Positions 9,034 to 18,044 of a stretch of 37,813 nucleotides of DNA are shown here, piece after piece; position 1 is the first letter of the stretch, and every line of letters begins with the position of its first letter. Source of the stretch: Candidatus Aenigmatarchaeota archaeon (GTDB taxonomy: Archaea; Aenigmatarchaeota; Aenigmatarchaeia; GW2011-AR5; JAGGXF01). The notes under the pieces were generated by a model. The model was not told the origin of the DNA. It made no database searches and saw only the letters and a list, made by a program, of their open reading frames with translations. The DNA lies in the NCBI GenBank assembly GCA_021157845.1, contig JAGGVU010000008.1, positions 1 to 37,813 on the forward strand, written 5' to 3'. Both the position numbers and the translations under genes were made by a program.

Positions 9034-9933
9034 ATGAACGAAGAACTAAAGAAAAAATATATCTTGGCTGGCAAAATAGCTGGCGAGGCTAGGGAATTTG
9101 CAAGACAAATGACCAAGCCGGGTGCAAAAATTAGAGACATATGCCAAAAAACTGAGGAAAAAATAAGAGAGCTTGGTGGCGAACCCGCATTCCCAACAAA
9201 TATATCTATAAATGAACGCGCTGCACATGATACAGCTCTTTCCAATGATGAGCGTGTTATAAAAGAGGGCGACCTTGTTAAAATAGATGTCGGCGCCCAC
9301 GTAGATGGATATATAGGAGATACTGCATGCTCTGTTACATATAATAAATCTTATGAAACTCTTATAAAAGCTGTTGAAAACGCGCTATCCGAAGCAATAA
9401 AATTATGCACACCTGGTCGAAAATTAGAAGAAATATCAGCCACAATAGAAAAAATAATAAAGAGTTATGGGTACCTGCCGATATCAAACCTTACTGGGCA
9501 TGGACTGGAAAGATTTAATCTTCATGCACAACCGCAAATACTTAACGTATCTTGCAAAACAACATACCAGTTGAAAGAAGGGCAAGTCATAGCTATAGAG
9601 CCATTTGCTACACTTCCGAGCGGTGCCGGAAAAATAAAAGACATTGCTGAAAAAAAAATATACATGCTAATCAACCCCAAACCTGTCAGAAATAGAAATG
9701 CTAAATTAATTATGAATTTCGCAAAAAGATATAATGGTCTCCCATTTGCGCTGCGATGGCTGCCTGTGCAAGGATTTGGACTGTTGGTTGCCTTAAAAGA
9801 GCTCGAGCAAAAAAACATTATCTACGACTATCCTGTCCTTAGCGAGATAAATAAAGAGCCGATAAGTCAGGCAGAACATACTGTAATAGTAGCAGAAGAG
9901 CCGATTGTCACAACAGAAATAAGAGCAAAATAA
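9034..9933 (+). CDS. map: Methionine aminopeptidase, type II
   Basis: NISINERAAHDT, KIDVGAHVDGYIGDTA, GHGLERFNLHAQPQI, EGQVIAIEPFAT. Confidence 0.9.
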   Translation: MNEELKKKYILAGKIAGEAREFARQMTKPGAKIRDICQKTEEKIRELGGEPAFPTNISINERAAHDTALSNDERVIKEGDLVKIDVGAHVDGYIGDTACSVTYNKSYETLIKAVENALSEAIKLCTPGRKLEEISATIEKIIKSYGYLPISNLTGHGLERFNLHAQPQILNVSCKTTYQLKEGQVIAIEPFATLPSGAGKIKDIAEKKIYMLINPKPVRNRNAKLIMNFAKRYNGLPFALRWLPVQGFGLLVALKELEQKNIIYDYPVLSEINKEPISQAEHTVIVAEEPIVTTEIRAK

Positions 9934-9988
9934 AATATTTATAATTTTCTTAACAGAGTTTTAAATTCTTTTTTGATATAATTATATC

Positions 9989-10492
9989 ATGGTTGTGGTT
10001 ATTGATGATGGGCAAGGATTTACAAACTTTGTGACCAAAGAAAATATCATAAAGTCAAAAGAAGCCTTGAAAACAGTTAAAAAAGCAGATGCTGTTATAC
10101 TTTCTAACAATATTGATGAAAATGCATGTGAAAAAATAGTTAAAAATTTATCCTCCCCATGCTTAGCAGTTGGAAAGTCTGCAGCAATAGTTGCCAAAGT
10201 ATTTGGTGCAAAATCTGAAGGTAATATAAAAAATAAAAGAGCGATTATTATAAAGGCCCATTCTCCCATTACACTTGGGCTTAAAAAACGCTTTGTAGCA
10301 GATGGTTCAGTATATAAAATAAAAGACATGCCAGAAGATTTTAAAATAATTGCAAACTCGCGCCTTGGGATAGAAATATATCAACATATACAATTTCCTA
10401 TATTTGGTGTCTGCTTTTCTGCTGGAACTGAAATAAAAACGATTGTAAAAAATTTTTTGAGCTTTCTGGGCATATGGAAAAAATATCACTAA
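9989..10492 (+). CDS. GuaAa-like class I glutamine amidotransferase homolog lacking catalytic residues
   Basis: Collinear with archaeal GuaAa (MVVVIDDGQGFTNFV; PCLAVGKSAAIVAKVFGA; MPEDFKIIANSRLGIEIYQHIQFPIFGVCFSAGTEIKTIVKNFL), but the CxGHQ and HPE motifs are gone. Confidence 0.7.
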   Translation: MVVVIDDGQGFTNFVTKENIIKSKEALKTVKKADAVILSNNIDENACEKIVKNLSSPCLAVGKSAAIVAKVFGAKSEGNIKNKRAIIIKAHSPITLGLKKRFVADGSVYKIKDMPEDFKIIANSRLGIEIYQHIQFPIFGVCFSAGTEIKTIVKNFLSFLGIWKKYH

Positions 10493-10597
10493 ATGAGTTG
10501 AAAATTAATAAAATTCTGCCAAAAGATTGGAAAAAGCATATCTCTATTTCTGTAATCAAGTTAGGATAAACATCTCTAGAAACGCCTTCAACAACTC

Positions 10598-10632
10598 TGG
10601 CAATAAAAAAACTATTGCCAATCTTTTTTTTA
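10598..10632 (+). terminator. Hairpin plus T-tract, intrinsic-terminator-like
   Basis: TGGCAATA-AAAAAAC-TATTGCCA followed by ATC and a T run; located between convergent genes. Confidence 0.5.
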
Positions 10633-10643
10633 ATTCAGCCCAG

Positions 10644-10931
10644 CTACTTTAAGTCAAACTTAATTCCGCCAATTTTTTTGGCAACAAAGTTATATATTAT
10701 TGCTATTAGGCCACCTGTGATAAAACCAGCAACTGCGTAGACAATTACTGCCACTATGATTGCGGATATCCCAATACCAACTCCTGCCATAACTGAACCA
10801 AACAATGCTCCAGCCGTTGCTCCGAATAACGATATAAAAATACCTGCAATTAACCCAAAAATTGCCATTACCACTGAATAGATTTTTGCAACAGACATAA
10901 CGTCTAATTTTTTCAGAGTTTTCATAGCCAT
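10644..10931 (-). CDS. Small glycine/alanine-rich integral membrane protein
   Basis: Two long hydrophobic Gly/Ala-rich segments, no recognised catalytic motifs. Confidence 0.65.
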   Translation of the reverse strand: MAMKTLKKLDVMSVAKIYSVVMAIFGLIAGIFISLFGATAGALFGSVMAGVGIGISAIIVAVIVYAVAGFITGGLIAIIYNFVAKKIGGIKFDLK

Positions 10932-10990
10932 TAAAAAACCTCCAATTATAAATTATTTTGGGTATTTATATAATTTTAGTTAATTTAACT

Positions 10991-13306
10991 TTATTGTGTG
11001 TAGTCCAAATCTTCCTGCGTTGTCTTTTTTACATTGGTTAAAATTTTTTCATAAAACTTATTCATGGCCTCTGAAACAGATGGTGTCACTTCTTTAAGCG
11101 CTTTTTCAAAATCTTCTTTTGTAATAGTTTCAACATTTTCTCCACGCCTCAAAGCGTTCATCGCAGCTTCCCTGCATATCAGTTCGATATCTGCGCCAGT
11201 ATAGTTTTTGGTATTTTTTGCAAGCTCTTTCAGGTCAACATCTTTGCTGATTGGCATTTTTTTTGTATATATTTTAAATATTTCAAGCCTTGCTTTTTCG
11301 TCTGGAGTTGGAACAAGTATTTGCCTTTCGAATCTACCTGGCCTTAACAAAGCCGGATCAAGTATATCAGGTCTGTTCGTTGTTGCTATAACAACAACGC
11401 CATGCAACTCTTCAAGTCCGGATATTTCTGTAAGTATCTGTGAAACGATCCTTTCTGTATGCGTTTCTATAGAAGAACCTCTGGCAGGAACAAGAGAATC
11501 TATTTCGTCAAAAACTATTATTGAGGGTGATACTTGCTTTGCCTTTTTAAATATATCTCTTATCCGTTTCTCTGACTCTCCAACCCACTTGCTCATTATT
11601 TCAGGTCCTCTTATAGCTATGAAATTGGCATTAGACTCGTTTGCAACAGCTTTTGCTAACAGAGTCTTGCCTGTTCCTGGCGGACCGTACAGCAAAATTC
11701 CTGATGGCGCCCTTATTCCAAGTTTTTTAAATCTATCTGGATATTTTAAAGGCCACTCAACAGATTCTTTCAATTTTTCCTTTGCTTCCTCAAGCCCGCC
11801 AATATCATCCCATGAAACATTTGGTATCTCTAACAATACTTCACGCATGGCAGAAGGCTCGACTATATTCAAAGCATAGTCAAAGTCTTTTTTTGTGACA
11901 ATAAGTTTTTCCAAAATAGATTTTGGCAGTGGCTTGTCTTCTTTTATTTCTGATAACTCTGATGTTACCCTTCTAAGTGCGTGCATTGCTGCCTCTTTTG
12001 TTAATGCCTCTAAATCAGCACCAACATATCCATATGTTATATTTGCAAGTTTATCCAAATCAACATCGTTGGATATTGGTATGCCTCTTGTATGAATCTC
12101 TAGTATTTCCTTTCTTCCCTCTTTATTTGGAACGCCTATTTCTATCTCTCTGTCAAATCTTCCTGGTCTTCTCAGGGCGGGATCAACAGCATCTGGCCTA
12201 TTTGTAGCTGCTATAACAATAACCTTGCCCCTTGACTTTAACCCATCCATTAGTGTCAGTAGTTGTGAAACAACTCTTCTTTCCACTTCTCCTGTCACAT
12301 CTTCCCTTTTTGGTGCTATTGCATCTACTTCGTCCACAAATATAATTGATGGTGCATTCTTCGAGGCTTCATCAAATATTTTTCTAAGATTTTCCTCACT
12401 CTGGCCATACCATTTGCTCATTATCTCAGGGCCGTTTATAGATATAAAATGAGCTCCAGATTCGTTTGCAACAGCTTTTGCTAACAGAGTCTTACCTGTT
12501 CCTGGCGGACCGTGTAATAAAACCCCTTTTGGCGGTTCTATCCCAAGTCTTTCAAATAATTCGGGATGCTTCAATGGAAGTTCAATCATTTCTCTAACTT
12601 TTCTTATCTCTTCATGAAGCCCGCCCAAGTCCTCATATGTAACTTCTGGTATCGCCTCCTCCTTAACAGGAGCTTCTGCTCTTTCTTTAACTTCTAACTC
12701 TGTAGATTCTGTAACTCTTACAATGCCTTTTGGCCTTGTATTCACAATAATAAATTTATGCTCACCAAAACCACCTAAAAAGTTATTTCCAAAATTAAAG
12801 TTAACGCCCGTAATTCCAAATGACTTTAATAATTCATTAAATGGGTCTTCGAAAGAGTCAAAATCCTGATCTCCCCTTCTTCTGACAACAGGGTTTGGTA
12901 TTATTATATCTCCTGTTTTAAAAGGTCGCATCAATAATTTTCTCTTAAAGAATTCTGGGTTTGCCTTAACAATAACATCATTTCGCGCAGGAGCTACAAC
13001 AACGTATTCAGCGTCTTTCACATCTGCCTTTTTTATCTTAACCATTTCTCCTATACTTGTTCCTGCATTTCTTCGAACAATTCCGTCTATTCTTATTATT
13101 TTTTTACCTATATCAGACGGATAAGCCCTGACAGCTAAAGCCCCGGTTGAATTTTTTCCTTCTATTTCTATGATATCTCCTTCTTTTACACCCAATTTCT
13201 GCAGAACTTTTATGTCAACCCTTGCTATACCTCTTCCATAGTCTGTTCTGTCAGTTAATTCACCTACCCTTAAGCGCATTTCAGGTGGATTCTGCTTCCC
13301 AAACAT
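10991..13306 (-). CDS. cdc48: Cdc48/VAT-type AAA+ ATPase with N-domain and two AAA modules
   Basis: Two Walker A motifs ([18 protein letters not shown]), [25 protein letters not shown]; double-psi-barrel-like N-domain. Confidence 0.95.
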   Translation of the reverse strand: MFGKQNPPEMRLRVGELTDRTDYGRGIARVDIKVLQKLGVKEGDIIEIEGKNSTGALAVRAYPSDIGKKIIRIDGIVRRNAGTSIGEMVKIKKADVKDAEYVVVAPARNDVIVKANPEFFKRKLLMRPFKTGDIIIPNPVVRRRGDQDFDSFEDPFNELLKSFGITGVNFNFGNNFLGGFGEHKFIIVNTRPKGIVRVTESTELEVKERAEAPVKEEAIPEVTYEDLGGLHEEIRKVREMIELPLKHPELFERLGIEPPKGVLLHGPPGTGKTLLAKAVANESGAHFISINGPEIMSKWYGQSEENLRKIFDEASKNAPSIIFVDEVDAIAPKREDVTGEVERRVVSQLLTLMDGLKSRGKVIVIAATNRPDAVDPALRRPGRFDREIEIGVPNKEGRKEILEIHTRGIPISNDVDLDKLANITYGYVGADLEALTKEAAMHALRRVTSELSEIKEDKPLPKSILEKLIVTKKDFDYALNIVEPSAMREVLLEIPNVSWDDIGGLEEAKEKLKESVEWPLKYPDRFKKLGIRAPSGILLYGPPGTGKTLLAKAVANESNANFIAIRGPEIMSKWVGESEKRIRDIFKKAKQVSPSIIVFDEIDSLVPARGSSIETHTERIVSQILTEISGLEELHGVVVIATTNRPDILDPALLRPGRFERQILVPTPDEKARLEIFKIYTKKMPISKDVDLKELAKNTKNYTGADIELICREAAMNALRRGENVETITKEDFEKALKEVTPSVSEAMNKFYEKILTNVKKTTQEDLDYTQ

Positions 13307-13323
13307 ATAAATTACCTCCTTTA

Positions 13324-13647
13324 TTAAATATCATTATCATCTTCTAATATAATTTTTCTCATATTCCATTCAACTTTATTAGACCACTTATTAAAATAAT
13401 CTATCATTCGTTTCATTTCTTTTAGGGCAACTATAAAAACCGAGTTATCTATTTTTATATGTGGAACTTCGTCAAGTAAACCACGCCTGTAATACTCATA
13501 TCTTTTTATCTTTCCATTTGTATTTTTTATTACCACCTGTTTCCATCCATAAAGTCCTCTAAAAAATGTGTTTCTTTCACTCGGCGACTTGAATTTTTCT
13601 GATTTAGTGCAAAAGCGGATAATAACTGCCCTCTTTTTAGTTGTCAT
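13324..13647 (-). CDS. Conserved-looking hypothetical protein (107 aa)
   Basis: ORF with compositionally normal protein; follows the promoter/palindrome at 13679-13711. Confidence 0.5.
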   Translation of the reverse strand: MTTKKRAVIIRFCTKSEKFKSPSERNTFFRGLYGWKQVVIKNTNGKIKRYEYYRRGLLDEVPHIKIDNSVFIVALKEMKRMIDYFNKWSNKVEWNMRKIILEDDNDI

Positions 13648-13687
13648 ATTAAATCCAATAAAATGATGGTAATAAAAACTATTTAAA

Positions 13688-13711
13688 GTTATTGTTTATG
13701 TAAACAATAAC
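13688..13711. promoter_or_regulatory. Operator-like palindrome between the divergent 107-aa gene and radB
   Basis: GTTATTGTTTA-TG-TAAACAATAAC: 11-bp perfect arms, 2-nt spacer, directly upstream of a minus-strand TATA-like TTTAAATAG. Confidence 0.5.
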
Positions 13712-13748
13712 AAGTAAGCATTAATATTTTTCTTTTAGTTAGATAATC

Positions 13749-14435
13749 ATGAATGTCCAAAGGCTGCCAACAAATTCACCAATAGATAAGATATTGGCCG
13801 GTGGATTGGAATACGGAGTTGTTACAAATGTTTATGGCCCAGCAGGCTGTGGAAAAACAAATATAGCATTATCGTCACTATTATCTGTAAATGATGGAAA
13901 AATAATTTTCATAGATACAGAAAATAATTTCTCCCTTGAGCGTTTAGGACAATTAACAGACAGTGAAGAAATTCTGAAAAGGATAATTTTTTTCAGACCT
14001 GAAAATTGGGCAGAGCAGGTAAAAATAGTAAATCAGCTCAAAGATGTTGCTGAGAAAGAAAAAATCAAATTTATAATAGTAGATTCTCTAGTAGCACTTT
14101 ACAGGTTAGAAATTAATCAGGAAAATTTTCATAATATAAATCGGCAATTGGCTACACAGTATTCACAGCTCTCAAAAATAGCAAGGGAAAAAAACATACC
14201 AGTATTAGTGACTAATCAGATTTATTCGACAGGCTCTGGTAAGGAAGATATAGAAATGACATCAAAGACCATCGCAAGATATTGGTCAAAAGCATTGGTA
14301 GAGTTGCAGAAAACAGACAAACCAAATCACAGAGTCGGAATAGTAAGAAAGCATCGCTCATTGCCAGAAGGCAAAAGGGTAGAGTTCATAATAACAAAAA
14401 ACGGACTAGAAGAACCAAAATTTAAATTATTTTGA
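13749..14435 (+). CDS. radB: DNA repair and recombination protein RadB
   Basis: YGPAGCGKTNIALSSLL Walker A, FIIVDSLVALYRLE, IPVLVTNQIYS; short RecA core without the RadA N-terminal domain. Confidence 0.88.
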   Translation: MNVQRLPTNSPIDKILAGGLEYGVVTNVYGPAGCGKTNIALSSLLSVNDGKIIFIDTENNFSLERLGQLTDSEEILKRIIFFRPENWAEQVKIVNQLKDVAEKEKIKFIIVDSLVALYRLEINQENFHNINRQLATQYSQLSKIAREKNIPVLVTNQIYSTGSGKEDIEMTSKTIARYWSKALVELQKTDKPNHRVGIVRKHRSLPEGKRVEFIITKNGLEEPKFKLF

Positions 14436-14521
14436 TTATAATAAGTTTCTACAAGACAGTCATAATATAAAAAGCTTTTGTAAAACAAAATAGTAGTATA
14501 TCGACAGGACTTGGTTTATAT

Positions 14522-15889
14522 ATGTGCGGAATAGTCGGCATAAAATCAAAAAATGCTCCAGAAGAACTAGTAAAAGCCTTGAAAAAATTGCAAAACAGGG
14601 GTCAAAGCTCATGCGGCATATCAGTTTATCCAAATAGACCAAAAAAGAAAATAGGTCTTGTATGGGAGCTGGAACCTGAAGTAGGATTTTTAAAAAGTTC
14701 TGTTGGAATAGGGCATGTCAGATATCCGACTATCGGTCCAAATAAATATATAGATAGAGATGCACAGCCATTTTATGATGACAAAATTTTCGACAAACCG
14801 ATTTCACTGGCCCATAACGGGAATATAACAAATTGCGAAACATTGAAAAATGAGCTAGCTCAAAATAAAATAAAAATAAATTCTACATCAGACGGGGAAA
14901 TTTTGCTAAAATTTTTTGCAAAAGAGTTAGAAGAAGAAAAAGATATACCAGATGCTGTTAAAAATGTTATGAAAAGAGCTGAAGGTGCGTATTCCGCAGT
15001 TGCCTTGGTAGGTGATGAATTAATTGCATTTAAAGATCCACATGGAATACGGCCACTTGTCTACGGAAACCGTGGAAAGGATATTTGTTTTGCGTCAGAA
15101 ACAGCTGCACTTGATAAAATTGGATATGAACCTGTTAAAGACTTAAACCCCGGGGAACTTATGATTGGCAATGATTCATATGACCTAGATAACCGTGGAA
15201 AGAAAATCTGTATGTTTGAGTATGTCTATTTCTCAAGGCCAGAGTCAGTTCTAGAAGGAAAGACCTTATACGATGTTCGCCTTGACCTTGGGAAGAGATT
15301 AGAATTGGGTGAAATACCTGATGTTGTTATACCTGTGCCAGATACTGCAAGACCAGCTGCGCAGGGATTTGGAGAAAAACATGGAATAAAGGTGAGGGAA
15401 GCGTTAATAAAGGACAGGTATGAAAAAAAGAAGAGATCGTTTATAGAACCTACAAAAAAAGGTAGGAAACGGGTGGTAGAAAATATGGGCTTTGTGAAAT
15501 CGCAAATATGTGATAAAAAAATTGCCCTTATTGATGATAGCATTGTGCGCGGTACAACTTCGAAACGCATAATTGAAACTATACGTTCACTGGGCGCGAA
15601 AAAAATAGATTTTTTTTCAACATGCCCAAAAATTCAACATCCGTGCTTCTACGGAATAGATTTTCCAACCTCAGAAGAACTAATAGGATATGGAAGAACA
15701 GAAGAAGAAATAGCAAAAATTATAGGTGCAGACTCTATTACATACCAGTCAATAGACGGTCTTGTTAAAGCCATAGGATTAAAAAAAGAAGAACTCTGTA
15801 TGGCTTGCCTAACTGGAAATTACCCAACAAATATTACTAAAGAAGACATTATAAGGCTTGGGGAAGAGAGGAGGAAAGAGAGAAAATAA
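14522..15889 (+). CDS. purF: Amidophosphoribosyltransferase
   Basis: MCGIVGIKSKN, GHVRYPTIG, LAHNGNITN, IALIDDSIVRGTTSKRII, CMACLTGNYP. Confidence 0.92.
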   Translation: MCGIVGIKSKNAPEELVKALKKLQNRGQSSCGISVYPNRPKKKIGLVWELEPEVGFLKSSVGIGHVRYPTIGPNKYIDRDAQPFYDDKIFDKPISLAHNGNITNCETLKNELAQNKIKINSTSDGEILLKFFAKELEEEKDIPDAVKNVMKRAEGAYSAVALVGDELIAFKDPHGIRPLVYGNRGKDICFASETAALDKIGYEPVKDLNPGELMIGNDSYDLDNRGKKICMFEYVYFSRPESVLEGKTLYDVRLDLGKRLELGEIPDVVIPVPDTARPAAQGFGEKHGIKVREALIKDRYEKKKRSFIEPTKKGRKRVVENMGFVKSQICDKKIALIDDSIVRGTTSKRIIETIRSLGAKKIDFFSTCPKIQHPCFYGIDFPTSEELIGYGRTEEEIAKIIGADSITYQSIDGLVKAIGLKKEELCMACLTGNYPTNITKEDIIRLGEERRKERK

Positions 15890-15919
15890 AAATTTAAGCT
15901 CTCATATTTATTATTAATT

Positions 15920-17356
15920 ATGGTCTATGACTTTCCTTTTTTGACCATGGATGATATTAATGTGCGTGGCCAGCTCTGTTTATGGAGGCCTGATTTTAAT
16001 TCTCCTATTTCTGACGAATATAGGGAAATAAAACATGAAATTGAGAAAGCATTTTATGATGGAAATCTTGAAGATTATTCTAAATTGGACGCGTCAAAAT
16101 TTTTTGAGACAACTTTTAGAATAGATGAAAGTCTGAAAACCCTAAATGAACTTCGTGAAAGGGGCGCAAAAACCGTTGTTTGGTTTCATCAAGGAAAGTG
16201 TAAACGTTCTGATAAAGATTTTACAACTTCTGCACCACATATCCTTTATTTAAAGGAAAAATTCGACATAGAATATACATCAGACTGCATAGATAGTGTG
16301 TACGTAAGAGATAAAATAAGAAAAATGGAAAATGGCGACATAATTATTCTTAACAATTCAAGATTACTCAGTGAAGAGTTGCTTAAAGGCCCTGTTGAAG
16401 ACATATCAAAATTAGGACTCTCGAAACTAATAAACAAAAGAACAGATATATTTATTCCAGATTGTTTTGGAGCTGCACACAGGTCGTATTCTTCTATAGT
16501 CGGAGCGATACCAAATGAAATAACAGCTGCCGGTCGTATAATTGAAAGAGAGTATGAGGTTTTCAAACAAATAAAGGAAAATCCAAGAAAACTAGCCAAC
16601 GGTGGAGAGGTCGTTATTTGTTTTGGTGGAAGGAAATCAGACAAATTTGAAGCAGCTAAGCGTATGCTTGAAACAAACTCAGAAAATATTGATAAGATAA
16701 TCTTTACCGGGTTATTAGCCACACTTGGTGTGTACTCATCAACAGAAGAATGGACAAAAATTTTTAAAACAAAATCAAATAAAAAAGTCCTTGAAGATGC
16801 ATATGAAAAAGACCTTGATGATATAATAAAAGGTTTTCAGGGGTTGGAACATATTGCAGAAGTTAAAGAAAAAAATTTAATTTTGCCTAAAGATTTTGCT
16901 TTAGATGTAAACGGTGAACGAATCGAGATAAATCATAAATCCAAAGAACTTGACTATCCAATAAAAGATATTGGAACTGAAAGTGCTAATAAATTTGGAA
17001 AAATTATAGAAAATGCTGGCTTGGTCGTAATAAATGGGCCACCCGGTTGTTACGAAGATATTGCTTTTGCCGAAGGCGGAAAAATAATGTTTTCTTATTT
17101 AAAGGATGTAAAAGGAAAAATAGTTCTATGTGGCGGAAATACTATACCAATCATAGAACAGCTTGGAATAAAAAAGATTTATCATAAAAGCACCGGAGGA
17201 GGTGCTGCAACATTATTTTTGGGGGCAGAGCCACTGCCACTCATAGCCGCACTTGAAAATAGAACATATATAAAAAACAGCCTGAAACTGGCAAAAGCAA
17301 AAAATATATTAACAGATTATGGAAAAGAAAGGTGGAGTCAACGGGGTTTATTTTGA
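15920..17356 (+). CDS. pgk: Divergent phosphoglycerate kinase family protein
   Basis: RPDFNSPI, FGAAHRSYSSIVG, FGGRKSDKF, INGPPGCYED, CGGNT, STGGGAATLFL match the PGK framework with substitutions and an N-terminal insertion. Confidence 0.75.
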   Translation: MVYDFPFLTMDDINVRGQLCLWRPDFNSPISDEYREIKHEIEKAFYDGNLEDYSKLDASKFFETTFRIDESLKTLNELRERGAKTVVWFHQGKCKRSDKDFTTSAPHILYLKEKFDIEYTSDCIDSVYVRDKIRKMENGDIIILNNSRLLSEELLKGPVEDISKLGLSKLINKRTDIFIPDCFGAAHRSYSSIVGAIPNEITAAGRIIEREYEVFKQIKENPRKLANGGEVVICFGGRKSDKFEAAKRMLETNSENIDKIIFTGLLATLGVYSSTEEWTKIFKTKSNKKVLEDAYEKDLDDIIKGFQGLEHIAEVKEKNLILPKDFALDVNGERIEINHKSKELDYPIKDIGTESANKFGKIIENAGLVVINGPPGCYEDIAFAEGGKIMFSYLKDVKGKIVLCGGNTIPIIEQLGIKKIYHKSTGGGAATLFLGAEPLPLIAALENRTYIKNSLKLAKAKNILTDYGKERWSQRGLF

Positions 17357-17408
17357 TAGCATTATCTTAGTTTCAACCAACGGCAGCGCTTGAAAAAATC
17401 AAGCAAGC

Positions 17409-18035
17409 TTAATTTAGCAACGCGTCTCTTATTTCTTCCCCAAACTTTAGTGCAGCAGAAGGACCAACTGCTGTTATTATCTTTCCATCCTTTTCAACAT
17501 CATTCCCAGTATAAATTGCTCCCTTATCATTAAGATTTTGTTTTTCGGATGGGAATGAGGTTGCTTTTTTTCCTTCAAGCAATCCTGCATTTGCAAGAAT
17601 AGATGGAGCTATACAAATTGCACCAATTATATCTGCACTTTTATATGCTTCTTGTGCTAGATCAAGAATTTCTGCATCATCAAAGTAAACAGCAGCACCA
17701 GAGCCGCCAACAAATACTACAGCATCATAATCATGTATATTCAGATTTGACACATCTTTATCAACTTTTACAACAGCTCCTAACATTCCTCTTGCCTCAT
17801 CAACACTCTTTGAAGCTACAGTGACATTAAACCCCGCCGTCTCAAATACCTGTTTTGGCTCCAATAATTCCTCGTCTCTAAAATTTTCCGGAGCAATTAT
17901 CATCACTATTTTTTTGTTCATACCAACACCTCCATTTGATTTATTAACACAGCCAGAAACAAATGCCAATAAAAATATAACTATGAGCAAACAACTAAAG
18001 ACCTTTTTATCAAGATAAAATTTACTGTTAACCAT
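17409..18035 (-). CDS. DJ-1/PfpI family protein with lipoprotein signal peptide
   Basis: FSCLLIVIFLLAFVSGCVNKSNGG lipobox followed by KIVMIIAPENFRDEELLEP...VGGSGAAVYFDD...IGAICIAPSILANAGLLEGKKATSFPSEK. Confidence 0.85.
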   Translation of the reverse strand: MVNSKFYLDKKVFSCLLIVIFLLAFVSGCVNKSNGGVGMNKKIVMIIAPENFRDEELLEPKQVFETAGFNVTVASKSVDEARGMLGAVVKVDKDVSNLNIHDYDAVVFVGGSGAAVYFDDAEILDLAQEAYKSADIIGAICIAPSILANAGLLEGKKATSFPSEKQNLNDKGAIYTGNDVEKDGKIITAVGPSAALKFGEEIRDALLN

Positions 18036-18044
18036 AATTAACTA

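Noticed and set aside
10474-10569. Plus-strand mini-ORF MEKISLNELKINKILPKDWKKHISISVIKLG
   Set aside because: Overlaps the end of the GATase-like gene, no homology recognised, likely 3' UTR.
11208-12452. Long plus-strand ORFs opposite cdc48
   Set aside because: Ser/Phe/Ile-rich shadow ORFs antisense to a strongly conserved AAA+ gene.
17384-17402. Short hairpin GCTTGA-aaaaa-TCAAGC between pgk and the DJ-1 gene
   Set aside because: Only 6 bp with no adjacent T tract; expected by chance in AT-rich DNA.
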